Shown: one piece after another, positions 10,113-21,173 of the stretch
How the letters are laid out: each line of letters starts with the position of its first letter
How positions within the stretch are numbered: the stretch's first letter is position 1
NCBI GenBank assembly: GCA_030068145.1
Contig: JAPJBO010000002.1
Coordinates: forward strand, 868,001 to 932,000
Reading direction: 5' to 3'
Length of the DNA: 64,000 nucleotides
Source: Diplonema papillatum
Taxonomy: Eukaryota > Euglenozoa > Diplonemea > Diplonemida > Diplonemidae
The notes under the pieces: generated by a model
Told to the model about the DNA's origin: nothing
Database searches by the model: none
Seen by the model: only the letters and a program-made list of their open reading frames with translations
Translations under genes and position numbers: made by a program

Positions 10113-13100
10113 ATTTGCCCAATTAATTAATTTCAGCCCAAAATCTTCGGGCCGATGAAAAAATAGTTATTCATAAATTAAAACCCCCGCAAATTAAGAG
10201 CGCGCGAATAAAGAGCCTATAAATTAAGAGCGGGACGGTAGTTGAGATTTTTTATTTTTTTTGACCCAGACCAGTTTCCAGACCAACTCTGGTCTGGCGA
10301 CCAGCTGACCCCCCCCCAAGCTAGTAGGCTGGTCTGCCTGCTTTGTGGGACTCGAGGAGGAGCCGCCAGATACGCCTCGCAAATGAGAGGAAAATGAGCC
10401 GCAGCCCTAGGCGAAACACAGGTGCTCCTGGGGTTTGTGCCGCGCGAAGGGCCCTTCTTTCCAGGGCAGGTGTTCTCATTCTTGCAAGTTGGCCGGTGCT
10501 TCCTCACGTGCCACGGTTCCCGCCTGCGTCCTCTCCATCCAACCCGCTGATTCTTCTCTCTCTGCCTCTCCAAGTTCTCCCCTCGTGTGGGCACCACGAA
10601 GCGAGGTCCGTCGCTCGGGCCCAGAGCCAAGGGAAATACAGTTCGACGAAAAGCGACCTATTTTAGGTGTCCACGGGTAGGACTTCTTGGAGAGAGCGCG
10701 GCAAGCTTTCGTTTGGTTCTTGACGACGAGGGCAGGCACGAAGAAGAAGAAAGAAGAAAAAGAAAGGAAAACAAAAAGGCCGCTCCGGGTCCAGGAGCGT
10801 GACGGTCAACCACAGCTTGCAAGGCTTGGGTCGGAGGCAGCACAGTGCCACAACCCCGTCCGCTCTGCCCTGTGGCTGACCGTCTCGACGAGCTTGTGTT
10901 CAGCGCAAGCGCGAAGCCCCAAGGTGCGCCACGCCTTGATGCTTTAGTTTGGGAAATCGGTAGCCACTTGACCCGTAGGCCCGTGGCTCTGCAGTACCGC
11001 CGAACACGTGAAGCTTGGCTCCCACGTAGCAGGCTTTCCCTGGTACCTAAGGGCAAGCACGAAAGAAGAAAATAGAGACACCCGAACGGCATTATAAGGG
11101 CTTCTACAGGAGGGTTTTGGCACCAGTTCTTTACTTCCCCCGTTTCGCCTCCGTCGAAATGACCGGCAGCACCGGCTCCGAGTACTAGCGCACGCTCCTC
11201 GGCTGCTTGTGGACGCACCCGGCTGCTTTGTTGCCAAGCTGCTTAACGAAGAAGAAGTAACGCCCCCCAAAGCAACCGACCGAGCGAATTTCGCCGGCAA
11301 CACGAAATATCTGAGCTCAAACTTTGTTGTTGTCGTAGCCAGCTCTACGGTCATGGCCGTGATGCGCTTGCCATTGCGCGAACCACTGTCTGACGAGTTC
11401 TCCCCTGGACGGGTTCTTCGTTCTGCGCCTGAGTCTTTGCATTGAAATGCTAGCAAAAAGCAGCACCGCCGGCTCCGTTCGGGTTGGCGCTCGACACGCT
11501 TTGTCTCTCTCTAGTCTGCCCTAACTTGGTCCAGCAATTATAGATCATCAGAACTTTGCTTCCTCTTGGTTTGTTTCCACTGCGGTTAGCCACATACGGC
11601 GTCGTGAGACAAAGTTTTTTCGGCTAGTCGCCGGGGTTCGTTTGGTCGACACGCCCGCACATACTCGTTTTTTTTTTTTGTATAAGCACCTGCTTTGTAG
11701 GAAATACTCGAGGAGGCTGCCAGCTGCAAAAGATCAAAGGAGGTAAATGTGCTGCAGCCCACACGAAACCCAGGTGAATCTGGGTTTAGTGTACTCGCGT
11801 TTCGGCCGGGTGCAGAGAAAGCTCTCGATGCAAATCTTCAGAATCGCAGACGATGAGTCCAGCGTCGAAGACAGAGAACGCAAACTGCACGATGACTCGC
11901 TTTCTCTCGAGTCGCTTTCACGCTCGCCTTTTTGGGAGAATCCCGGCCGGTTTTAAAGACCGGTGTTTTAGAGCCGCGAACGAGGGCGAACACACGTGGA
12001 AAAAGCGAGGAAATGCAAAGAGTGTTCCGGCAATGTTTCTGGCGAAAATACTCGAGGGGCTGCCTTGTGCTTACTGGGGGAGAAACAATACAACTACGAA
12101 ATGGGTCTTTTTTGTTGAACGCTTACGCCCGCCAGCGCTTCGAGTCAGGAAAGCGGATACTTGCGTTGTGCGCATCTTTGTCTTTAGCACGGGGACTCTT
12201 AGTCCGCGATTGTGAAGATCTCTGTACGTGGTGTATGTGTGTGACATCTTCTCCAGTCTAAGACAGTCCCCGAACGGCCAAGGACCAATTCGAGGAGGTT
12301 GTCGACACATGTACACGTGCTGCTGTGAACACGCCCCCTAGCAACTCCACTACAGTCGTAGCATTAGGTACTTCATGCTAGGTATCCTTTTATGGGTCGT
12401 ATTCAGTAGTGCAAATCGATTCACTTCTGACATCGTCATTTCGTGCTGTCGGCCCGATCTGAAAATTTTTTTCTGCCGCTGCGCTCGAATTGTGTGCATG
12501 CAAATACCGCTCCTTTTAACCCCCGTACAACCGTTTACGGGATGTGTCGATTGCTGTCGACACTCGTTGTTCCAGTCCTGAATACCTTTTCACGAAGCTC
12601 GCACGTGTGGCTGTGCTTCGGTTGACTTGGTGAAGAGACGACAACGACTGTGTTGATTGTTTATCCTGCAGTGCAGATTGTCGCTGCATATCAAGTTCAA
12701 ACTACTCCTACTCAAACTACTCCGCGACGGCATGTTGTAGGAACTCTCATCCCCAAATGCCTGATTGACGAGCTGCCGACGTGTGATACGTGCATGCGGC
12801 ATGAGGACGTGCGGTGCTGCAGGCAGCGCACGAACAGCACGAGCAGGCGAAGGCAAGGAACAGAGAGGAGTGGAGTCTCGGTCGCTGGGACACAACCGCG
12901 CGAGGGTGAAAAGGCAGTGCGCCGAATCGTCTGGTGATTCCTCGGCGAACTTTGTCCAACTCTGCGACGATTGCAACGTCCTCACAGTCCTAATACTGAT
13001 AACATCTGCCCTCAGTGAGGGCGCCTTTCTTCTCTTTTTTTCGACCAGACATGATATTGAGGAGCTCGTCACCGCAAACCGTGGCGTTTTCTGTGTCCTG

Positions 13101-13589
13101 AATGCGTTCAGCGACAACAGCCTCTCTTCCCGTCATCGGCATCATCATTCGTTCTATATCAGCCACGGTTGTGCGAATGACGAGCTCTTGGCTTAAAGTA
13201 ATTTTGAGTACATTCGTACGGAAGGGAACATTTCCAGAACAACGGTTGCACATGAGAGAGAAGCCCAAACGAAAACGTGTCAGTAGAGAGAGAGAGTTAC
13301 CCCTGCGCACGCGCAAAAAGTTTCTCTTCAATAAAGCTCAAGCGAACCTTCCTTCACGAAATCAACCCTTGCACCTCAGCTTCCCCCGCCGAGAGAAGGG
13401 TTACTCTACGGCACCAAAGTCAAAAACCACTGTCGACGAAAAGGGAAAACGTGATGAGAAAAGCTCTTTCCTCCGTCTCCGTTCGTAGGTGCTTTGCGGG
13501 GGTGGGGTGCGTGTCTTCGTTCAGTATCTCTCTACCCGGTGCTAGAGCACACTGTGTGCCGGTTACCGTCCGTCCGCTATTGCGCGTCT
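10113..13589. other. Spacer made of dispersed repeats
   Basis: No supported gene. It holds the inverted copy of the 2315-2445 repeat (10902-11046); a repeat at about 11660-11790 with AAGATCAAAGGAGGTAAATG, also found four times at 51.7-52.7 kb; a segment at 12040-12120 whose reverse complement lies at 54040-54130; a segment at 12660-12720 similar to 62660-62720; and one at 13205-13275 that is inverted relative to 22855-22920. The short frames here are not conserved-looking. Confidence 0.55.
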
Positions 13590-14534
13590 CAAAACAAATG
13601 CCTGTACTTTTACCCTGCCCCGTTTGTCGCGTTCGCGTCGATCCTCGTGGTGTTCAGCCCAACACTCAGCGGAAGTCGCCCCCCTCCCTGACAACAGAAC
13701 AGTCGCTGCGACTCGGCCAAAAAAGTCGCCCGCAGCAGCAGAAGAAGACCAGCGAAAAGAAGGACCTTCGATTCGAAGCTCCGAACCTCAAAAGGAAACG
13801 GCAGCTCCTGCAAGCAAGGCCTCGTCAGCGGGGGTTGGCTCCGGCGCAAGACACCAGTCCAAGTCCACATCCAGATTTCGTGTCGCAACCGGGTCGATAC
13901 GAGTCAAAACAAATGCCTGTACTTTTACCCTGCCCCGTTTGTCGCGTTCGCGTCGATCCTCGTGATGTTCAGCCCAACACTCAGCGGAAGTCGCCCCCCT
14001 CCCTGACAACAGAACAGTCGCTGCGACTCGGCCAAAAAAGTCGCCCGCAGCAGCAGAAGAAGACCAGCGAAAAGAAGGACCTTCGATTCGAAGCTCCGAA
14101 CCTCAACAGGAAACGGCAGCTCCTGCAAGCAAGGCCTCGTCAGCGGGGGTTGGCTCCGGCGCAAGACACCAGTCCAAGTGCACATCCAGATCTCGTGTCG
14201 CAACCGGGTCGATACGAGTCAAAACAAATGCCTGTACTTTTACCCTGCCCCGTTTGTCGCGTTCGCGTCGATCCTCGTGATGTTCAGCCCAACACTCAGC
14301 GGAAGTCGCCCCCCTCCCTGACAACAGAACAGTCGCTGCGACTCGGCCAAAAAAGTCGCCCGCAGCAGCAGAAGAAGACCAGCGAAAAGAAGGACCTTCG
14401 ATTCGAAGCTCCGAACCTCAAAAGGAAACGGCAGCTCCTGCAAGCAAGGCCTCGTCAGCGGGGGTTGGCTCCGGCGCAAGACAACAGTCCAAGTGCACAT
14501 CCAGATCTCGTGTCGCAACCGGGTCGATACGAGT
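13590..14534 (+). repeat. Three tandem 315-bp units, length divisible by three
   Basis: Units begin at 13591, 13906 and 14221 (AAAACAAATGCCTG) and are nearly identical. Because 315 is a multiple of three, one plus-strand frame stays open through all copies (13277-14563), and the minus strand is also open in each unit. The predicted peptide is Arg/Lys/Gln-rich and basic with no recognised domain. It may be a young minisatellite or a repetitive protein; I favour non-coding. Confidence 0.9.
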
Positions 14535-14713
14535 CCGAATGGACCGGCCAGCGGCGGGACTGAGGAGCGAAAGGCTGGGCCAATTATCTTGGCCCAGAGG
14601 CTTTTCACCTCAAGCGCAGACAAGACGATCTCCAGTGCCCAGAAGCCTGCCTTACCTGAACCAGTGAACATACAGACCGCAACGATATGGCCAATTGTTC
14701 TCCAAAAGCTTAA

Positions 14714-16718
14714 CCCCTTACGGACGGGAGACATATATATATGTCGAAAAATCAAAAAAGGTTGCGGAGATCATCTCGCCTATGAAGACACAACGAAAGT
14801 GATCCATGTTTGCTTCTTTGGAAAGATACGTCACAAATCTTTCAAATGCACCCTTCATCGGACAAAACTGCTGCCCGAGCTGCCAAGCGGATGCCACTGC
14901 AAAACTTGGGGGCTGGCCAGAAATTGGGGGTTTTCGAGTTCTTGCCTGTGCCCATTACAGAACCCAAGCTCTGGCACGTGCCAGGGACCCAAGCCACACC
15001 CAGCCAGTGCATGTTGGTCAAAGTGGTCGATGTTTGCTTCTTTGGAAAGATACGTCACAGATCTTTCAAATGCGCCCTTCATCTGACAAAACTGTTGCCC
15101 GAGTGACGAACAGATGCCACCGCGAAACCTGGGACCCAGCCAGCATGGGACAGTAGCAAAAGACGGGGGTGAAAGCTCAAAGGCGGACAAGGAAAAACGG
15201 GCATGCGAAGAGATGATCATTTGATTTGGTGCAGCGACGGGAAGAAAGGGTCTCTGATTCCACTACTTCTTTGCAACTTTGCTGATTCTGTGGCCAGCCG
15301 ACAGTGTACGATCCCTCCCTCTCTTGAAGTGCCGGCCGTTGGGGTCCTTCAAACGGTCAACGGTGCCTTGCATGGTTGGGTCATCGAAGAGATGTTGCGC
15401 CATGGTGTGGTACCTTCCGAAACACGGCACAGGGCAAAGAGGGACATCACACTGCTCGCATTTGTAAAGCGCACCTTTGCGCTGCACGTGGCATATGCAC
15501 CGTCGCTGCTGATCCAGCTTGACGAGGTTGTGAAATAGCCCGTTCAACCTGTGATCAACGCCGTGCTTCTGCTTTTCTGTCTTGCGAGCAGATTGGGGCG
15601 AAGGTGAGGGTGGCGGTATCGTTTTTTTGGAAGGGGGTCCCGTCTCTGTAGAGCACTCTGTTGGGCAGTCCTTTTCGGCGGAAAGGAGCTCCATCACCAG
15701 CTTGCGCTTGAAATCGGGAAGTGAAGGTGTTCTTCCTTTCTTGTCAGTGCTCAGCATTTTCCACACGATGTAGGCATTCACAGTGGAGACCTCGACTAAG
15801 TAGAAAAAAAGTTTGAGGTACCAACGCCGGCCCTTCATGAGTCGCCCGCAACTCGCCATGAGCTGATCGCCCATGTCGACGCCGCCCATGTACGTGTTGT
15901 ACGAGCTGACGATATCCGGCTTCTCCACCTTGCGTGTCTCCTTGTTGGAGATTTTGCGCTCCACTGTGGTAGTGGTTTCCCCAACAGGAAGCGTGGACAG
16001 CATTTTCACAGGGCGCTTGTCGTGCCACTCGACGCAGGTCACGTTCCCTGCCTGACGAAAAAAGACGTCCTCTGGCTGAGGCTCTTTCGCCTTTTGTTCT
16101 TTGCTCTTGCGTCCTCTTTTCTTCTCTACTTGGTGCAAGACCCCGGGGAGGGCCCGAAACTCTCGCTTGCTGCGCTGTGCATCCCAAGAGCTTGAGGAAT
16201 CTACTACCATCCAGCTGCTAAACTGAACTGGGTCGAATAATCCCGCGGCGATCATCGTCATCACCTGAAGCTCTTCCGGGTTCAAGGAATCATCCGATTC
16301 ACTTGTGTCCGACGCGGAGGAGGTGTCTGGCTCCTCCGACATGTCTTCGGCAAAGCGCACACTCTTCTTCACCATTTTTAGTAGTTCTGTTCATCAATTG
16401 TGTTTTGGCCTGAATACTTTTGTTTGTAGGGGTTTGTCAGTTATTTTTGGACAACAATTCTAGGTGTTGTTCGGATATTTTGTGCTGGTTTTTCCGACCA
16501 GGTGTCTCCTGTGACCATGTGTCTCCTGTGTCACTCTGCGTGTGTACGCGTTCAATTCTGAGGTGCGCATTTGAAAGATCGGCCGCGAAATCATTAAAAT
16601 GCACCCCTAGGCCCCCATTCTCTCCGTTTGCGACCCATTTTTGACTGCGGCCCGAAGTTCCCGAAAAAGTACATTTTCCCAAAATTAACCCCCCCCCCCC
16701 CCCTCCGTCCGTAAGGGG
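14714..16718 (-). mobile_element. piggyBac-superfamily transposon, internally deleted
   Basis: The ends are CCCCTTACGGACGG (14714 on) and its inverted match CCGTCCGTAAGGGG (ending 16718). TTAA directly flanks both sides (14710-14713 and 16719-16722), the hallmark of piggyBac insertion. The interior carries a truncated transposase on the minus strand (15263-16375), a long C-run next to the right terminus (16688-16703), and a subterminal direct repeat of about 110 bp at 14801 and 15029. Motifs of the type CATTTGAAAGATC recur in the subterminal regions and in the MITE at 33638-33872, linking the two. Confidence 0.92.
15263..16375 (-). CDS. piggyBac-like transposase, catalytic core deleted
   Basis: Predicted 370 residues against roughly 550-600 for complete piggyBac transposases. 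The N-terminus is acidic and Ser/Asp-rich, as usual. It jumps from about residue 75 straight into the late part of the domain: FRALPG, then WHDKRPVKMLSTLP, then YNTYMGGVDMGDQL, the conserved block holding the last catalytic Asp. The two earlier catalytic Asp blocks, which lie in the roughly 250 residues normally between these parts, are absent. The C-terminus retains a Cys/His-rich zinc ribbon (CICHVQ...CEQCDVPLC...CFGRYH). The frame is otherwise uninterrupted, so the deletion was in frame. It should be unable to cut DNA but could still bind element ends. Confidence 0.88.
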   Translation of the reverse strand: MVKKSVRFAEDMSEEPDTSSASDTSESDDSLNPEELQVMTMIAAGLFDPVQFSSWMVVDSSSSWDAQRSKREFRALPGVLHQVEKKRGRKSKEQKAKEPQPEDVFFRQAGNVTCVEWHDKRPVKMLSTLPVGETTTTVERKISNKETRKVEKPDIVSSYNTYMGGVDMGDQLMASCGRLMKGRRWYLKLFFYLVEVSTVNAYIVWKMLSTDKKGRTPSLPDFKRKLVMELLSAEKDCPTECSTETGPPSKKTIPPPSPSPQSARKTEKQKHGVDHRLNGLFHNLVKLDQQRRCICHVQRKGALYKCEQCDVPLCPVPCFGRYHTMAQHLFDDPTMQGTVDRLKDPNGRHFKRGRDRTLSAGHRISKVAKK

Positions 16719-17004
16719 TTAAACCACAGTACACGCCAAAAACGATATCTCCAGTGCCCAGGACCACGCAAGGGGCGCAAGAAGGACGAAACAGCCAAAA
16801 TACACAGGTGCAAAGCGGGAGGTAAGGAACAAAGCGGCGTCTTCGCATATCCCTGCATGCCTGAGCAGCACCTGTGAGCGGGTCTGGGCGCGGTTTCCGT
16901 CGCCGTGGCAGCCGTTGATCTTGCAGGACCGAAGCCTTCGAGGAGAAGGACGCCGCACCCACACCCGCCTGCCGGGAGACGGGCGGGCGTGCTCGCTCAA
17001 AAGG
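16719..17004. other. Short spacer
   Basis: No gene seen between the right TTAA of the piggyBac element and the tandem repeat that follows. Confidence 0.4.
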
Positions 17005-17612
17005 TTTCTGGTGCTGCTCCTGCCATCGGGACCACCTCCCTGAAGATCCAGACGCCGTGACTAGTATTGCAGCAAAGAGCGCAACTCGCTTGCTTCAAGG
17101 CTGCCGGTGCTGCTCCTGCCATCCGTTTGCTGGGGACCCCTCCCTGAAGGATCCTTACGCCGTGACTATTATTGCAGCAAACTCGCTTGCTTCAAAGGCT
17201 GCTGGTGCTGCTCCATCCGTTTAGTGGGGACCTCCCTCCCTGACGATTCGGACGCCGTGACGAGTATTGTAGCAAAGCGCACAACTCGCTTGCTTCGACG
17301 GCTGCTGGTGCTGCTCCTGCCATCGGGGCCACCTCCCTGAAGATCCAGACGCCGTGACTAGTATTGCAGCAACGAGCGCAACTCGCTTGCTTCAAGGCTG
17401 CCGGTGCTGCTCCTGCCATCGGTTTGCTGGGGACCCCTCCCTGAAGGATCCAGACGCCGTGACTATTATTGCAGCAAACTCGCTTGCTTCAAAGGCTGCT
17501 GGTGCTGCTCCTGCCATCCGTTGAGTGGGGACCTCCCTGACGATTCGGACGCCGTGACGAGTATTGCAGCAAAGCGCACAACTCGCTTGCTTCAAAGGCT
17601 GCTGGCGCTGTT
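17005..17612. repeat. Higher-order tandem repeat: about 100-bp units in a 297-bp period
   Basis: Units share GCTGCTCCTGCCATC, a CTCCCTGA phrase, GACGCCGTGAC and ATTGCAGCAA, then CTCGCTTGCTTC. Three variant units of about 100 bp form a set that starts at about 17011 and again at 17308 (297-bp period), so the array is two higher-order repeats. It ends about 260 bp before the start codon of the FIT/PAP2-like gene. Confidence 0.85.
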
Positions 17613-17869
17613 CCTTCTCCGCACGTTCAAAAGCCGACAGGTCCCCACCTCTCCTGGAAGAGACCCGCAAAACCGCGGCAGTGCCTTGCCCCACTTTCTG
17701 AACCGCGTAATCCCAGCGTCTTTTAAACACTGTTGGGAGCTGTTCCCGAAGCTGCTGGCAAGATACCATCTGGCAGTCACCCGCTTGCTGCTTCGTCTTC
17801 AGTATCCCTGTGCAGCAATAATTGCGGCCTCTTCTTCGTCGCCTCCCAGACCACATCATCGCCAGCAGA

Positions 17870-18757
17870 ATGCTGCCGCAGGCGTGGCTGTCTGGCGGCG
17901 ACGACAGGGAGGACCGTCGGCACCGAAAGGAAGCGGAAAAGCGGCACGCGCAGATCGTGTGGGGAGCGTTCGTCTTGGTCGCGATGCTCTCGGTGGCCCT
18001 CGTGGCTACCAGCCCGGCTTGGGCGGACGAGTGCTCGATGACGCACGACGAGCGGAAGCCGCTGGTGAGGCGTTGGTGGATATCCGGCAAGGCGCTGCTG
18101 TACGCGTCGCAGCTGTTCATCGCCGCCTGCCTGCTCGTGTGCGTTCGATGCGGGGGAGCCCGCGTGTTGTACCACACGGCGTGCCTGCTGATCTACTTCA
18201 ACGCGACGGCACTCGTGGTCGTTGCGCTGAAGCAGCTGCTGGGCGATAGCTTGTGCAATATCCACGCGAACAGCGTGTCTGGACACGCACACTTTTACCT
18301 CTTCTTCGCCGTCGCACTGCCGAGCCCCGCCCTGACCGCCGCGGTGGCCGGCCGCGCGGTGGCGAGGCTTTGGGTGGCGTTCTACGCGTTGTACCTGCTG
18401 GCGCTGCTTTCGCAGGGCTACCGGACCGTCGCCTTCGGGTTCCACTCGCCCAGGCAGTTCCTGTACGGCGCGCTGTCGGCGGCCCTGTCCTCGGTCGCGT
18501 GGCAGCTGGTGGGGCCCGCGCGCTGGTTTTCCAGGCAGCTGCTGCTCGGCCTCGCCGTGCCTGTGTTCGCGGCTTGCTGGTGCCTGGCCGTCGCGGTGAG
18601 CGGCGGGTTTGACTTCGTCCGGTCTTCGGTGCACCTGCCGGCGTTCATTCCGCTGGCTGTCGTTGCAGTGTACACGCGGCCTCCCGCGGGCCACGGGTAT
18701 CCCGTCATCCGCGTTAGGGACGAGCCGTTCTTATTGACGAGCCCGATGCACGCTTGA
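17870..18757 (+). CDS. FIT/PAP2-like multi-pass membrane protein
   Basis: The ATG at 17870 (MLPQAW) gives 295 residues; the open frame extends 16 codons further upstream without an ATG. A charged N-terminus is followed by about six to seven hydrophobic helices. S137-G138-H139 (HANSVSGHAHFY) and a second histidine, H192 (FGFHSPRQFLYG), are 53 residues apart, the arrangement of the two active-site histidines in the lipid phosphatase superfamily; the FHxxxQxxxG context is closer to the FIT (fat storage-inducing) branch than to classic PAP2. An endoplasmic-reticulum role in cleaving lipid phosphate or acyl-CoA species is inferred. Other multi-pass families are possible. The last 50 codons and the stop are copied just downstream (18787-18936). 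Confidence 0.7.
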   Translation: MLPQAWLSGGDDREDRRHRKEAEKRHAQIVWGAFVLVAMLSVALVATSPAWADECSMTHDERKPLVRRWWISGKALLYASQLFIAACLLVCVRCGGARVLYHTACLLIYFNATALVVVALKQLLGDSLCNIHANSVSGHAHFYLFFAVALPSPALTAAVAGRAVARLWVAFYALYLLALLSQGYRTVAFGFHSPRQFLYGALSAALSSVAWQLVGPARWFSRQLLLGLAVPVFAACWCLAVAVSGGFDFVRSSVHLPAFIPLAVVAVYTRPPAGHGYPVIRVRDEPFLLTSPMHA

Positions 18758-18786
18758 CGCATCGGGTATACCGCGTCGTCATGAGT

Positions 18787-18936
18787 CACCTGCCGGCGTT
18801 CATTCCGCTGGTTGTTGTCGCAGTGTACACGCGGCCTGCCACGGGTATCCCGTCATCCGCGTTAGGGACGAGCCGTTCTTATTGACGAGCCCGAGCCCGA
18901 TGCACGCTTGGCGTATCGGGTATACCGCGTCGTCAT
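18787..18936 (+). repeat. Tandem copy of the FIT/PAP2-like gene's 3' end
   Basis: This matches 18632-18783 (last codons, stop and start of the 3' untranslated region) with a few substitutions and small indels. It begins at CACCTGCCGGCGTTCATTCC in both copies. The period is about 155 bp. The copy lacks the rest of the gene and is not expected to encode anything. Confidence 0.9.
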
Positions 18937-20095
18937 TTACTCTGAGACCTGCATGTTCTAATCCTTCACAATAGCTTACGACTACCGGCACGATCTATCA
19001 GGGTTCTTGTTGGTTCGCGCACGGTGCAGATATCACTGTGCCTGCCGCCGTACACAGGTACTCAACCGCCACAAGATAAGTGCCTGCCATGTCGCGGGAA
19101 AAGTGACTGGCCCGTGCACATGTCCGCTGCAGCTTACCTATGACGTTTCGTCCTTTGTCGCGACTGCTTGCGGAGTCCGTGCACGGCAGCTGCTGTTCAG
19201 CGTTGGTGTGTGGCCGCGGCTGCCCTTTCGCTGCGACAATTTCCACGCGACGTGCCAACTGCCCAGCCGGCTCCCACTTCTTGCCCCTGTGCTGGTGTCT
19301 TGCAGCTAAACCTACGCATTCTATCTCCACAGCAATCCGGTCAACCCCAGTCCGTGATCGTTTTGTAAAAGAAAGGAAATCCAACACTAGAAACAGTCTA
19401 AAATGCCACGCCCCTCGCTCCTCTTTAAACCCCCCATGTGGACGGAAAGAGGGAAATGTTGTCGGAGGGTAAGTAACCAATCCCGCTGCGCCTGGCGTGA
19501 ATTGCCGGACTGAATTTCAGGAAGCTGAGCAAAAAGGTTCGGATCGCACAAACACTGGCCTGAGCAACACGTCTCCTCTAGACCTGCAAAGGGTGCAACA
19601 CCAACCGTGTACTATTTGCATTTCTTTTCAGAACAGCATCTTCTAAGAAGACCTTGATGCTTGCAACAAGTATGCATGAGAGGAATCTAAACTGTACAAA
19701 CTAAGATACCCCCCCCCCGTCGTCGTGCAAAGGCCTCAGCACGCCGGATTACTTCCTCGCACTCTTTTTCCTTTTGGTACTTCAACCATTGGTGCTGCAC
19801 ACGGCAACCCCATGTCCACTGTGCTCTGCGGAGTTTACTTCGCAGATCGCCACCGTAAAAAGAAGACAAGTCAGTGCTGCCTAGCGAGTCGCAGTCACAA
19901 TCAGGGCGAGTGCCCTTAGTTTTTTAACTGATTGTTCAGACACGGTTGTAGGGGCCTTCTCCCCGTGACGGATTCGCCTGAGCTCTAGTAGCACGGGTGG
20001 TCCTGGCTGTGACGAGCTACGAACAGCCGCCTGACAAACCAGACTCACACCGCAGTCCTGTCTGCAGACACTCAGGTTCCGCGCTGACGATGACC
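18937..20095. other. Spacer without a gene
   Basis: No convincing coding signal. A C-run followed by GTCGTCGTGCAAA at about 19710 also occurs at about 20165, just upstream of the peroxidase gene. Confidence 0.45.
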
Positions 20096-20170
20096 GAAAC
20101 ACGGCGCAGACGGGACCAGTGCGGCGTTGAGCACATACCCATTCCAAGCACGTTCTTGCAATCCCCCCCC
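20096..20170 (+). promoter_or_regulatory. Upstream module shared by several loci
   Basis: This segment (GTTGAGCACATA, CAAGCACGTTCTTGCAA) ends about 75 bp before the peroxidase ATG. It recurs at 39210-39255, about 310 bp before the kelch 1 ATG, and at 57720-57790. Position suggests it supplies promoter or leader sequence, but it could be merely a dispersed repeat. Confidence 0.4.
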
Positions 20171-20244
20171 GTCGTCGTGCAAACAAGCGAATTCTTGCAA
20201 CACGCAGACCATCAAAGAAAAAGAAACAGCGGGAACGAACCAAG

Positions 20245-21165
20245 ATGGTCCGCGTATTCCTCGCGGTTGCGCTCGGGTCGGCGGTGCTGTGCGCGGAGGG
20301 GCACCCGGCGGCTGCCGTCCGGTACGACGTGCTGCGGGCGGAGATCGCGGCGCTCCTCCGCTCGTACCCGCAGACCCCCGACGGCAGCTTGAACCCGAGC
20401 GTGCTGCGCCTGGCGTGGCACAACGCCGCGACGTACGCGGCCGGCGCCGACCCGGCCGCCGGCCCGTGCAGCGCGGCCATCCGGTTCGAGCCCGAGTCGG
20501 GCTACTACGCAAACAAGGGCCTCGAGCAGCCTGTGGCGGCGCTGGCGAGGCTGAAGGAGCACGGGTTGAACCGCGACGTTTCGTACTCGGATCTCTGGAC
20601 GCTCGCGGCGTACGTCGCCGTCGAAGAAATGGGCGGACCCCGGATTTTGTTCACCCCAGGCAGGCCCGACGCGGTCCCAGGCAACTACACCCCGGCGCCG
20701 GCCGACAGGATACCCGGTTGGAACCTGACGGCAGACGAGGTGATCGGGTCCTTCGGCCGCATGACGCTCAGCGTCCGCGACATGGTCGCGCTGCTGGGTG
20801 CCCACAGCGTCGGGCACACGCGGGCCGAAAACTCCGGGTTCCCGTTCCTGCACTGGGACAACACCGCGCTGGTCTTCGACAACTTCTTCTACCGGTTCCT
20901 GCTCGACCAGTCGTGGGTCTACGAGAAGTCCGGCGACTGCGGCGGGGCCCCGTGCGAGTTCTACGCCAACCGGTCTTGGATCATGCTCCTCACGGATTGG
21001 ATCCTCCGTGACGACCCGCGGCTGCGTCCTGTCGCTGAAGAATACGCCGCCGACCAAGAACTCTGGCATCGTGACTTCGCAGTCGCGTTCAAGAAGCTCA
21101 CCGAGCTCGGCATGCCGAAGAAGGCCGCCCCGTGTCCCCGTCTGAAGGCAGCAGACAGCAGCTAA
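20245..21165 (+). CDS. Secreted or organelle-targeted class I heme peroxidase (APX/CCP-like)
   Basis: 306 residues with a hydrophobic N-terminal signal (MVRVFLAVALGSAVLC). The class I heme peroxidase fold is clear: distal RLAWHNA with R55, W58 and H59; proximal LLGAHSVGH with heme ligand H187; a Trp at 204 in the HWDNTALVFDN block, at the place of the proximal Trp of cytochrome c and ascorbate peroxidases; and LLTDWIL with D251, the Asp that hydrogen-bonds the proximal His. The C-terminal KKLTELG helix is typical too. It should reduce hydrogen peroxide using ascorbate, cytochrome c or another donor; the donor cannot be told from sequence. The signal suggests the secretory route or an organelle. 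The frame is uninterrupted, with no introns. Four partial copies of its last third follow. Confidence 0.9.
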   Translation: MVRVFLAVALGSAVLCAEGHPAAAVRYDVLRAEIAALLRSYPQTPDGSLNPSVLRLAWHNAATYAAGADPAAGPCSAAIRFEPESGYYANKGLEQPVAALARLKEHGLNRDVSYSDLWTLAAYVAVEEMGGPRILFTPGRPDAVPGNYTPAPADRIPGWNLTADEVIGSFGRMTLSVRDMVALLGAHSVGHTRAENSGFPFLHWDNTALVFDNFFYRFLLDQSWVYEKSGDCGGAPCEFYANRSWIMLLTDWILRDDPRLRPVAEEYAADQELWHRDFAVAFKKLTELGMPKKAAPCPRLKAADSS

Positions 21166-21173
21166 AGAAGCGT

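Noticed and set aside
9667..10122. 151-codon minus-strand repetitive protein (FPYSHEKRIL)
   Set aside because: Frame openness follows from the satellite period; unit lengths vary and it has no non-repeat flank.
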